From Zopfochytrium polystomum (lineage: Eukaryota > Chytridiomycota > Chytridiomycetes > Chytridiales > Chytridiaceae), in contig JAIVFJ010000382.1 of NCBI GenBank assembly GCA_025765615.1, positions 1 through 52,547 on the forward strand: a stretch of DNA of 52,547 nucleotides, in the 5' to 3' direction. The notes below the pieces were generated by a model. That model did no database searches, was not told the origin of the DNA, and saw only the letters and a list, made by a program, of their open reading frames with translations. The position numbers and the translations under genes are program-made. Below are positions 41,448-51,294 of the stretch, piece by piece (within the stretch, counting starts at the first letter, position 1; each line of letters begins with the position of its first letter).

Positions 41448-44151
41448 TCATGCGTCACATGCATTCTTCTTCGTCTGTGGGGATTTACCCTTGGGTGGGC
41501 GTTTCGCCTCGCTCGCAGTGGCAAGGAAACTCTTCACCACACCAACATTGCTGAAAAACACGATAGTGAACCTGTCGACAGAGGGATAGCAAAACTTGCG
41601 AGCTTCCAGGAGCTCGGCCGAAGCGGGCTCTGCAGCAGCAGCCTCAGCCTCAGCGGAAGGGCCCTTTGACGCTTGCACAGTGACGGGCGATGGCGTTTTT
41701 GTCTCCAGACTTCCATCCCTAGACGGCGAGCTGTCTCTCTTCCTCTTGCGGCATGTCGAGGCCTCCGTCGTCGATCGAACCTCTGTCCCACTGTCGTCCC
41801 GATTGCGCCGAAGGTTGTACCTCTTCTCCAACGTAGCTGCTGCAAAATAGTCTTCCACAAGCTGAGTCAGCCTCGGTATAGCATCTTCTACCAACTCCAT
41901 TGCTTTCGGCAACAGTAACTGGTCCCCAGAGTGGTCCTCATCGTCGTCACTAACTTTGTCTTCATCATGTTGAATGGTTTCCTCCACGTCGAAATTCCGT
42001 AAATAGTCCAACGGAGGCATAGAAGGGTTCATGTAGTACGTACTGGAGTCATCTCCATCGTCAGCATCATCATTGTCGGGGTCCTCGTGGAGGAGATCAT
42101 CCAAACAATAGCCATCATAGTAGAACTGCTGCTCCAGATTCTGGATTGCCTCTGCCACCTCCGGTGCATCCGCCTCTTCCTCCTCCTGCTGCTGCTGCGA
42201 TACAGGAGTGATCCGAGTGAAATCTGAAACGCCATCCTCCAACTTCCTTCTCTTAGTGCGGTGCCGGCTCCTTGATCGTTTCTTCTTCGGGGATTTCTCC
42301 GCAGGCGCTACGGAGGGGTCCGGTTTGTCCTTAGGGGGTCCCCCTTTCGGAATGTAGGCCCCGAACTCTGTAACCATGTGCCGAAAAGATGTGTCAAAGA
42401 GCATGAGTGAGCCAGATGGGAAGCACAGGCGGAGTCCAAAGTCTACAAGACAAAAGTGGCCGCCGCTCTGAAAGTTGCCAGAAACAATGTTGGCCGCCAG
42501 TGTGTTCGCTTGGTCATTATCGATGTGAACCCCGTGATTGTTGTTGCAGTTGATGGCACAGCACATGAATCCCCCGAAACCAGGAAAGCCGGACTTTTCC
42601 ATCAGTCTTTGGATGTCTTTGAACTGCTGTTCATACATGACGGGGTCCACAGCGTGAAATGCAGCGTTGGCAAGCGTTGTGACGTGGGCTATTTCCCACA
42701 AAAACCTGTGGACGTCGTTGGTCATGGTGGACGTAAGGATGCTCTCGCGCGAGGGAAGGACCCCGCCGTTGTGGTGGCCTTGCTGGAACCACATGCCAAA
42801 GTGCAAGGCCCTGCAGTATGCTGCAGCAGCCCACTGCTGGGGGCTCATGTTGTCAGACCTGCGACACCGCCAAGGTGTCACGTTCCGAAACGCATTCAAT
42901 AGTCGAAAGCAGCTTTGTCTCATGGTGCAGAGCGGCACTCGTCCAGACCCGCTGGGAATGTAATTGTGGCTCCTCAAAGCTGCAATTTGATTGGCTTCTG
43001 CTTCATTGCCTTTCCCTTTGTGATAGTTTAGAAGCACGTTGGTTGCATCATCAAACGCATTTTTAATCTTCAAACAGGCACTGCACTTGCTTGCGTCATG
43101 CTCTTTGAGGCCGTGCTCGTCAACTAGGTTGTCGTTCTCACTACCACGTATTAAGTTTTCCCAGCCCAGTCTCCGATCAATAATAGGTAAGAGGAGAAGT
43201 ACAGTCTTGTTTGAATGGGTGAGTATTCGCAGGTGGCATGGTGGCTTTGGCTTTGGATTCTCGTCAAGGAACTTCCGTTCAAGCGTAGTTCTCATCTCCT
43301 CACTCATTTTCGTAGTCCCCGCTTTGCGGAACGCGGTTTCCTCTTTTTTAGTCAATTTAATCGCTACAAGTTTTGTGAGACTCTGCAACAAATAAAACCA
43401 AGAACCCTCACTGATGTAGTTTTTCTTTTTGATTTCCTCGTCGCTGGCTTTCTTAAAATCTGTCAGTGACCACATCTCCTTGCCGACAGGGAACTTCTTC
43501 ATCATCTTTGCCATTTTTATCAGCACATGCTGATGGGAGAATATTTTCCTACGTTCCTAGTTAAAAAACACTAGTGCTCAGTATATCTTGAGTGAAGGAT
43601 TTTTGTCCCACCTTTGGCTTCTTTTCAGGAGTTGGAGATGCAGGTCCAGCAGACTTGCTCAGAGGCCCCTAGTAAAATCATGAGTGTTCTGGATAACTTG
43701 AGGAACTGAGATTTTTGCCCCACCTTCGGCTTCTTTTCTGGAGATGCACTTCTGGCTGACTTGTTCTCCTTCAGAGTGCCAACTGACTCCGCTGGTAGGA
43801 CAGGCGCCGTTGGTCCGACAGGCGCTGCAGGAGGTGCTGGCAAACGTGTAGTAGAAGAAGCAGGTTGCAGCGCTGCACTTGGGCCTGACAACTGGCACGG
43901 GGGTAGCACACTCCCAGCAAGAAGTTGCTGTGCTTTTTTTGCCGCCTAGTGAAACAAACAAGAAGGAGTGGATGATGCGTTCATGTTCTGCATTGCAGCT
44001 CCCAGCACTGTACCCTTCTCTGAGCCCTCCTGACGGTTCTTGTTCGAATCCCAATCTTGTTGATTTCGATGACTGGAACATCCGGTTTCTTGGTTTGACG
44101 CTTTGCAGAGCCTTCCATGGCGGCTTGCTGACTTTTTTTGGTTCCTGTCAT
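41448..44151 (-). CDS. Putative TET/JBP-type 2-oxoglutarate/Fe(II) dioxygenase, four exons
   Basis: My model has exons 44151-44014, 43945-43724, 43668-43612 and 43556-41448, all joined in phase 0 by introns of 68, 55 and 55 nt with GT-AG ends and ACTAG acceptors. It gives 841 residues. The ATG is the first after an in-frame TGA. The core, about residues 469-545, reads AINCNNN, GVHIDND (H483/D485), GNFQSGGHFCLVDFGLRL, then SGSLMLF and FRHMV (H532). This is the H-x-D...H pattern and GxF(x)GG...GLR...G signature of fungal TET/JBP-like dioxygenases, which oxidise 5-methylpyrimidines in DNA. No Arg follows the distal His where the 2-oxoglutarate ligand is expected; Lys 543 is the nearest basic residue. 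An NLS-like KSPKKKRSRSRHRTKRRK follows, then an acidic region and a second basic cluster (RKRKR). The N-terminus is basic and Pro/Ala-rich. No frame damage is seen, unlike every neighbour. The TET/JBP assignment is inferred from motifs alone. Confidence 0.6.
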
Positions 44152-45119
44152 GCCACAACTCTCTTCACAGAAACGATGGGGTGATCAACTGTCATTCTAT
44201 ACTGTGCGTGGAAATTACTTGCGATCAGGGTCTCACCAGGGAGCGCAAGAGGGATGTTGATGCAGACTGAAGAACGCCAGTGGGAACGAATGGGGGGGGC
44301 GGAAAGGAATCGGGGGGTTGGACAAATCACAACTAGACGAAGCGAGAACGATATTGTCACTGCTTCGTGCGTCGGTGTGCTGCACGATGGTATTGTTGGC
44401 GGTGGACGAGGGAAGGAACGACGGATCGATTCACAATTAGAAACAAACTGAGAATTAGATCGTCATTTCAACTCACATCTGTGAGTAGATCAAGCTGCTC
44501 GCGTTTTGTCGGGGGCCCCGAGCTGTGCCGGTCTCTGCAGGATGGCGTCGGCGGCGGCTGACGATCGCGATGTGGGTCGGAAAAACTGTTTCACCACCTC
44601 ACTGTGGCCGGGTCTGCAAATTGGAGGGAGACAGGACATGTCACGTGACTTGTCTGCAGACAACCACGGCGGCAGCATCCACACAAATGGAAGGCGGGCT
44701 ATTGGGGATGCCGCCGACGGCGTCGGCTCCGACGCTCCGACGGCCGGCAGCAGAAGGGTTTTCGACGCCTTCGGCGTCGAAATAAGGCGGTATAATTAGC
44801 TGGGGCGTTTGGAAAGACCTTGCCCAATTTAAATTTGGCTCTTTTTTATCTCGCTCAAAAACAAGGGTTCTTTGTCGAATAAATTGATGTCTCTTGTGCA
44901 AACGTGCTTCGCGGCTTTAATCAAGTCACTCAAGTCCCTCTGCCCTTCTGGTTGATCGAATGAGAGTGAAAAACGAAGAAATTGACTGCCTACTGCTGCT
45001 GCTGACGACTTTCACACGTTGTTTCTCACACTCTTGGGTGACTCCTGGCTTGCAGTGGTCATGACAGTCCCTTTGCATGTGGTGAACATATGCCTTCTGG
45101 TAACCACACCAGTACTGGG
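44152..45119. other. Upstream region of the dioxygenase gene, with GC hairpins
   Basis: No convincing gene is seen. Two short palindromes lie close together: GCCGAC-GGC-GTCGGC (44713-44727) and TTCGACGCC-TTC-GGCGTCGAA (44761-44781). The segment should hold the dioxygenase promoter, but no TATA box stands out near 44152-44300. It ends at repeat L (45120). Confidence 0.4.
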
Positions 45120-45537
45120 TGTAAACAGTCTACTCTGAATGAGTGAGTGGAAGGAGTGAATGAAGTGGAGATGTGTGTTTGCGGGTGGTCCTTCTCCCCA
45201 ACTTGGAGAGAAAGAGAAAAACTACTTCTCTGTTATGAATTATTGATACATGATGATGATATACACGCTGTAATAGTTGCTAGGCAAGTGTGACTGGCAC
45301 AGGGTAAAAACTTCTCCTATATTATCTGCTTGAGCAGAGGAGGAGGAAAACTGTTGACACCAGGTTTCTGTTCCACTTAATACTCAGAGTATTTGTCATC
45401 AGCACAAGCCAGCGCCCAGGTCTGCATTGGCAGTGGCTTGCTCTCCCATGGGCATTGTGAGAACAATAACTGACAGTCACAAAAGGTTCGAGTCTGTCTT
45501 GTGCCTCTTGCTGCTAACCAGTCAGTTCCGCCTAACA
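45120..45537 (+). repeat. LTR-like repeat L, complete copy (TGTAAACAG...CCTAACA)
   Basis: This is the longest copy of repeat L, 418 bp with TG...CA ends. CTGG flanks both sides (CTGGG before, CTGGC after), a possible 4-5 bp duplication. TGGCGCCTATCCCC after it could be a tRNA primer-binding site, but the adjacent gag-like sequence runs on the opposite strand. Confidence 0.7.
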
Positions 45538-45544
45538 CTGGCGC

Positions 45545-46141
45545 CTATCCCCACGACAAGGGAGCAAGAGTGGTTTTGGTTGTCGTGGGTGGTGCGACCC
45601 ATGCTGTCGTTGTTCCTGTAGTTGCTTCCTTGGCGATTGTTTTGTTCTGCTTGCTCAAGGTCATTGCGACCTCCTTGGACGTAGTCACTTCGGTAGTGGC
45701 GTCTATCATTGTGGTTGTCATTGTTGCAGTGGTTGTTGCCCCCTTGACGCCAGTTGCAGTTGTTGCAGCAGTTCTCGCGGTCTTCCTATTCATCTGCCTC
45801 AAGGGCAGTCAAGACAGCAGTAAGCTCATCCATGATGTTCTGTAGATCATTGAAGTGGGCGTCATTGTTTTGAAGTGCTGACACAAATGGTCCAAACCGG
45901 CTATGAGCTGAGCCGCGCGCAAGGTCTGTGCACAGTTTGCTCTGCAATTTGCACACAAACTCATCAAGTTGGTTCTGGCCATGACCTTGGATAAATAGTC
46001 ACTGAAGTTGCTCAATCTCAAGCACATAAGAATTCAGATCTTTGTAACGCAAGGGGCTTTGGGTGTCTGTGCGAAGCTGCAGCCCTGACCATCTGTTTTC
46101 AAAATCATCAATTATGCTGGATGGGCGGGCCTTATTGAATG
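45545..46141 (-). pseudogene. Copia-type gag fragment (Copia-4)
   Basis: The minus strand reads FNKARPSSIIDDFENRW, then DLNSYVLEIEQLQ, LDEFVCKLQSKLC, NIMDELTAVLTALEADE and an Asn/Arg-rich tail (NNHCNNDNHNDRRHYRSD). The order and composition fit a retrotransposon gag with its nucleic-acid-binding tail. In-frame stops occur near 46000 and 45800. Confidence 0.55.
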
Positions 46142-46165
46142 TGTTAGGTGGAACTGACTGGTTAG
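46142..46165 (-). repeat. Terminal 24 bp of repeat L, cut by gypsy copy 2
   Basis: TGTTAGGTGGAACTGACTGGTTAG is the reverse complement of the end of repeat L at 45514-45537 with one mismatch. The rest of this copy is missing beyond the gypsy LTR. Confidence 0.75.
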
Positions 46166-46472
46166 TGTTATGAATCACCCTCTGGAAACCTCTGGAACCT
46201 TGTAGAACATTTCTTCATGGAACCTTGTGGAACCTTCTGGAACCTTCTTGCTTTCCTGACTTGCCTTGTTGTCATTGGTATCATTGGTATCATTGTATTA
46301 CTAATTGCTCTTTCTGGAAATTTCTTTGAGACTTGACAAGGAAGACTCTCAAAAGGTATAAAAGGGGGATGGGAGACCAGTCCCATCCCTCAAGTGAATT
46401 ATTGTTTCCAATACAATCATAACTCCTCTCAGTTCCTTGTCTGCCTTGTCCTGTCCTGCCCTGCTCCTGACA
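46166..46472 (+). repeat. Gypsy copy 2, 5' LTR with TATA box and start-site motif
   Basis: 307 bp, TGTTATGAATCACC...CTCCTGACA. TATAAAAG is at 46357-46364 and AAGTGAATTAT at 46392-46402, 35 bp downstream, the likely transcript 5' end. GGAACCTT(CT) units are repeated near 46195-46250. Confidence 0.92.
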
Positions 46473-46474
46473 TC

Positions 46475-46485
46475 ATAATTCACTT
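46475..46485 (+). promoter_or_regulatory. Self-priming PBS of gypsy copy 2
   Basis: ATAATTCACTT starts three bases after the LTR and is the exact complement of AAGTGAATTAT (46392-46402). This is the arrangement by which Tf1/sushi-type elements prime reverse transcription from their own folded 5' RNA end. Confidence 0.7.
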
Positions 46486-46512
46486 CACCCTCTACTACTA
46501 CTCTCTGCCATC

Positions 46513-47435
46513 ATGTCTGACCCAAACAACACCTTCCCTGATGCAACTGCCTTCCAAGCCTTGATGGACCAATTACAAGCCCTTTCAAACAGACACACCA
46601 ACTTCAAGAACAAGTCCTTCACCAGCAGCACCAGCTTCAACAACAACTTCTCCAACAAGAACATCAAGCCCTTCCCCTGCCTCAAGCCAACCAAGCAAGA
46701 GAGCCCAAGGTTCCCAGCCCTGACAAGTTCACTGGGCTGGCCAAAGACCTTAGGAACTTTATGGCCACTGTGGAGAATGCCATCCTTCTCCAACCTTCAA
46801 GATTTCCCAATGAGCAAGTCAAGGTTCTTTTCACAAGCACCCTCCTGTCTGGTCAAGCTCAATCATGGTACAGATCTCTCCCAAGCACACCCACCACCCT
46901 GCAAGAGCTCTGGGAGGGGCTGGAAGCTACCTTTGGTGACCCCTACGCATCTTGGACAGCAAGATCCAAGCTCAAGCATATCAAGCAAGGAAAGCAATCT
47001 TGTGTGGCCTACACCAACCAATTCAAGCAACTAGCCAGAGACTTTGGATACAATGATGCAGCTCTGATGGAGCTGTACCATGATGGTCTCCATGAGTCTA
47101 TCCAAGACATGCTCTCCCAGTCTCTGCACATCCCTGAGACCTTGGAAGAGTACATTCTCCTTGCCATCAAGATTGACAACAGACTCTACTCCAAGAGGCT
47201 GAAGCAAAGACAAGTAGGAACTACATCAAGGCCTACCCCAGTCCCTCAAGCTCTTACAGTTCCTGAACCCATGCAAGTGGATGCAGTTGAGACACTTCCT
47301 AAGGGTCCTCTGAGCCAAGAGGAGAAAACAAGGAGGGCCCAGCAGGGACTGTGTTTCTACTGTGGCTCCAAGGAACATGCTGTCAAGGACTGCCCAAGGA
47401 AGAAGCACCCAAACTCCCAGGTCCAGGCTCACTGA
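46513..47435 (+). pseudogene. Gypsy copy 2 gag, one N-terminal frameshift
   Basis: It is the same protein as the intact copy 1 gag. One base is missing near 46590 (TTTCAAACAG against TTTCAAGACAG), so the start codon frame is lost. The capsid region is open again from before 46761 (MATVENAILL, LLSGQAQSWYRSL), and the CCHC knuckle CFYCGSKEHAVKDC precedes the stop at 47433-47435. Confidence 0.85.
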
Positions 47436-47453
47436 GGGGCGATTCCCTGGACC
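47408..47453 (+). promoter_or_regulatory. Putative -1 ribosomal frameshift signal at the gag-pol overlap
   Basis: The heptamer CCCAAAC (47408-47414) is read CAC-CCA-AAC in the gag frame, which fits X-XXY-YYZ. After a 5-nt spacer comes GGTCCAGG (47420-47427), which pairs with CCTGGACC (47446-47453) as an 8-bp stem. A -1 slip enters the protease frame. Copy 1 has the same heptamer at 24017-24011 and a 7-bp version of the stem. Confidence 0.7.
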
Positions 47454-50400
47454 CTCCTCCAAGCTGCCCCTGTTTCATCACCACCACCAGTACCACAAAA
47501 ACCTCAGATTCCAAGCCTCACCAACTCACCATGGATGTCAAGATTCAACTCTCACCCAAGTCAACCATCACAACCAAGGCCCTTATAGACTCTGGATCAT
47601 CCTGCAACATCATTGATGCCACCCTTGCCAAGTCTTGTGCCATTCCCACCATCAAGAAATCCACACCCCTCAAGGTCCACTTTGCCAATCATGCTCTGTT
47701 CAAGGAAATCAGCCATGAAACCAAGCTAAACCTCCACATCCAAGACTTTCCACCATCCATGGTCAACCTGGAAGTATTGGATCTTGGCTCACCCACATTC
47801 TCTGTCATCCTGGGATTACAATGGCTGCAAGCCCAGAACCCTGTCATTGATTGGGTCACTGGTCAAGTCCAACCTCCACCAATTGGAACAGTCACCCAAA
47901 ACTCAAGTCAAGCCCCCAAGTCTCATGCTCTCAAGTCCCTGATTCAAGGTTCTCAGCCTAGTATCCAAGGTCAACGACAAATGACAGCTCCAGTATCAGC
48001 CTGCAGCTCACAGATCCCAGCCAAGATTCAAGTTTCACAGTTCACAGTTCACAGTTAAGATTCAAGTAGAGCTCAAGCGCTCACAGTCATGGCCAAGACT
48101 CTAGTTCACAGAACCCACAGTCAAAGATTCAAGTACCACAGTTCACAGTCCACATTCAAGATTCAAGTTCCACAGCTCACAGCCTTTGCCAAGAACAGAA
48201 CCTTCAGTCAAAGATTCAAGAATCACAGTTCCCAGTCAAGAATTCAAGCCCCACTGCTGAAGAGCACGGCAACCTGGACCCATCAGACCTTTTGCTGGCA
48301 TCCAAGCTACCAAAAGAATATCTCCCTTATGCTGATGTGTTTTCCAAGACCAAGGCAGACCTGCTACCAGCTCAGAGGCCTTATGACTGTGAAATCCCAC
48401 TCAAGGATGAAACTTGCAGCCCACCTTTCAAGCCACTGTACCACCTCTCTCCACCAGAAGCCAAGGCCCTCCAAGAATACATTGAAGAAATGCTGAACAA
48501 GGGATTCATCCAACCTTCCAAGTCACCAGCTGGAGCTCCCATCTTTTTTGTCAAGAAGAAGGATGGGGGACTGAGACCCTGTGTGGACTACAGAGATCTC
48601 AATGAGATGACAGTCAAGAACCGCTATCCACTGCCTCTCATCTCTGAATTACTGGACAAACTGAGCCATGCAAGGATATTTTCCAAGATTGACCTCAGAG
48701 GTGCCAACAATTTGGTCAGAATTAAGCCCCAGGATCAATGGAAGTCTGCCTTCAGATGCAAATACGGTCACTTTGAGTACTTGGTCATGCCCTTTGGACT
48801 TACCAATGCTCCAGCTATTTTCCAAGGCATGATGAATGACATCTTCAAGGATATTCTGGACCTTTTTGTCATTGTCTACCTGGATGATATCCTGGTATTT
48901 TTGTCTGACACTGCAAGCCATATGGGACATGTCAAGACTGTCTTGGAGAGACTCAGACAGCATCACCTCTATGCAAAGCTGGAGAAGTGTGAATTCCACA
49001 AGACCTCCATTGAGTTTTTGGGGTTCATTGTCTGACAAGGGGATCTCCATGGCACCAGACAAGATCCAAACTATTCTTGAATGGAAGGCTCCAAATTCCA
49101 TCAAGGATGTTCAAAGCTTCCTTGGGTTTTGCAACTTCTACAGAACCTTCATTGCCAACTCTTCTGCCATGGCCAAGCCTCTCACTGATCTCACCAAGAA
49201 GACCACCAAGTTTGAATGGATCCCAGCAGCAGAGCAAGCCTGGCTAGCTCTTAAGACAGCAACCACAAGTGCACCACTCCTTAAGCATGTGGATCCCTTG
49301 CTTCCCTTCACCTTGGAAACTGATGCCTCAGACTATGCCCTTGGTGCTGTTCTGTCCCAGCCAAGCTCTCAGGACCCCTCTGCTCCTCTGCATCCAGTGG
49401 CATATTACTCCAGGAAGCTGAACAGTGCTGAGTGTAACCAGAGGCATGCCAGGTGGGCTGAACTGCTCTCTGAGTATGACTTTAAGCTGTGCTATTCTCC
49501 TGGCCACCGTAACACTGTGGCCGATGCCCTGTCAAGAAGAACAGACCTTGCACCTGAAGGGGGAGATGGTTTCACCCCACCATCCAAGACACACCTTTCA
49601 TTGCTTCCTGACAGTGTGTGGGCCAATGCTATTTCCAAGGACCCCAAGCCTCACAAGATTCAAATCAGCCAAGAAGAGGAAAAACTTGAGATACTCAAGA
49701 CAAGGCATGATGCAGCAACAGCTGGACACCCAGGAGAGCACAAGACATATGAGCTTGTTTCCAGAGACTTCTACTGGCCAGGCATGAGGAAGTACATCAA
49801 GAACTATGTCAGCAGCTGTGAAACCTGTCAAAGAAACAAATCCAGCAGACACAAGCCCTATGGACTTCTGGAGCCCCTCCCAATTGCCATCAGCCCTTGG
49901 TCATCAATATCCATGGACTTCATTGTGAAACTGCCCCCATCCCATGGATTTGACTCTATCCTTGTTGTCATCTGCAGAAGGACAAAGTTGGCCCATTTTA
50001 TCCCCTGCACTGAGAATATAGATGCACAAGGAACAGCAGACCTGTTTTTGCAGCACATATTCAGGCTCCATGGGCTGCCTCAGTCAATCGTCAGTGACAG
50101 AGGACCTCAGTTCAGATCTCAATTTTGGAAAGCACTCACAGCAGCCCTTGGAATCAAGTCTCAACTGTCAACTGCTTATCACCCTCAGACTGATGGACAA
50201 ACAGAAAGAACAAACCAGACTCTGGAGCAGTATTTGAGGTGCTATGTCAGCTATCAACAGGATGATTGGCCCACCCTCCTTCCGCTGGCAGAATTTGCTC
50301 TCAACAATTCTCTCCACTCAAGCACCCAGCTATCTCCTTTCTTTGCAACCTATGGCTTCAATCCAAGAGGAGATCTTTTGGGACAAGAGATCCTATCCAA

Positions 50401-50944
50401 TGTCCAAGCTCCTGCTGTGGCTTCACACTTGCATAAGCTCAAGATCATCAGCACCTTCCTGGACTCCACCCTGAAGCAAGCCCAAGAAGATGCCTCAAGA
50501 TTCGCCAACACTCACAGAATGGACCACGACCTTGCTGTGGGTCAGCAAGTTTGGCTTCTGAGGAAGAACTTGCAGACCAAAAGACCAAGTCCCAAGCAAG
50601 ACAACCTCAAGTTGGGACCTTTCAAGATCTTGGAGCAAATCAATCCAGTCACCTTCAAGCTGGATCTCCCTGCATCCATGAAGATCCACTCAGTTTTCCA
50701 TGTCAGCCTTTTGGAGAAGTTTGTGGCCAATTCCATTCCAGGCAGAGTTGTTCCTCCTCCTCCTCCAGTTGAGGTAGAAGGTGAAGAGGAGTTTGAGGTT
50801 GAACAAATCTTGGATGCCAAGTGGTTTGGAAGGACACTCAAGTTCCTTGTCAAGTGGAAAGGTTACTCAGATGCTGACAACACCTGGGAACCTGAGTCAA
50901 ACCTCACTCACTGCCAAGACCTTCTGCTCAAGTTCAAGACCAGG
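47415..50944 (+). pseudogene. Gypsy copy 2 pol: protease, RT, RNase H, integrase, chromodomain
   Basis: Retropepsin: ALIDSGSSCNIID (about 47580). [54 protein letters not shown] and the catalytic YLDDILVF (about 48880). RNase H: FTLETDASDYALGAVLSQ, but the joint LNSAECNQRHARWAELLSEYDF skips about 55 residues that would carry catalytic acidic residues. Integrase: zinc H2C2 (GHPGEHKTY...CETCQRNK), core SMDF, VSDRGPQF and QTERTNQ (D-D-E). Chromodomain near the end: EVEQILDAKW, KFLVKWKGYSDADNTWEPE. Breaks: a TAA stop at about 48056, a frame change before 48292 and another near 49030. The long frame 48836-50947 holds RNase H to chromodomain. The chromodomain in this family is thought to steer integration to heterochromatin. 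Confidence 0.9.
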
Positions 50945-50972
50945 TGACCCCACCAAGTTGCAGAAGAGGCCT

Positions 50973-50984
50973 AAAAAGGGGAGA
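50973..50984 (+). promoter_or_regulatory. Polypurine tract of gypsy copy 2
   Basis: AAAAAGGGGAGA sits three bases before the 3' LTR, where plus-strand DNA synthesis should start. Copy 1 has AAAAGGGGGAGA in the equivalent place on the minus strand next to its 3' LTR. Confidence 0.75.
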
Positions 50985-50987
50985 TGA

Positions 50988-51294
50988 TGTTATGAATCAC
51001 CCTCTGGAAACCTCTGGAACCTTGTAGAACATTTCTTCATGGAACCTTGTGGAACCTTCTGGAACCTTCTTGCTTTCCTGACTTGCCTTGTTGTCATTGG
51101 TATCATTGGTATCATTGTATTACTAATTGCTATTTCTGGAACTTTCTTTGAGACTTGACAAGGAAGACTCTAAAAAGGTATAAAAGGGGGATGGGGGACC
51201 TGTCCCATCCCTCAAGTGAATTATTGTTTCCAATACAATCATCACTCCTCTCAGTTCCTTGTCTGCCTTGTCCTGTCCTGCCCTGTTCCTGACA
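50988..51294 (+). repeat. Gypsy copy 2, 3' LTR
   Basis: 307 bp, nearly identical to the 5' LTR, with TATA box and AAGTGAATTAT motif. It is followed by ATAGTGGAGTAGGGGG, the same target sequence (reverse complement) as next to copy 1. Confidence 0.92.

Larger units (their letters stand above)
46166..51294 (+). mobile_element. Chromodomain Ty3/gypsy retrotransposon, copy 2, near complete
   Basis: 5.13 kb with LTRs at both ends, gag, protease, RT, truncated RNase H, integrase and chromodomain. It is broken by several frameshifts. Flanking pentamers differ (GTTAG left, ATAGT right), so the two ends did not come from one undisturbed insertion. The right flank equals the insertion site of copy 1. 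Confidence 0.92.

Noticed and set aside
45501..45845. Plus-strand Val/Ala-rich frame resembling a membrane protein
   Set aside because: It is the complement of an Asn-rich gag tail on the minus strand; hydrophobicity is an artefact of the reverse frame.
45120..46165. A complete LTR retrotransposon made of two repeat L copies around gag
   Set aside because: The two repeat L copies are in opposite orientations and the gag strand does not match the possible primer-binding site after 45537.
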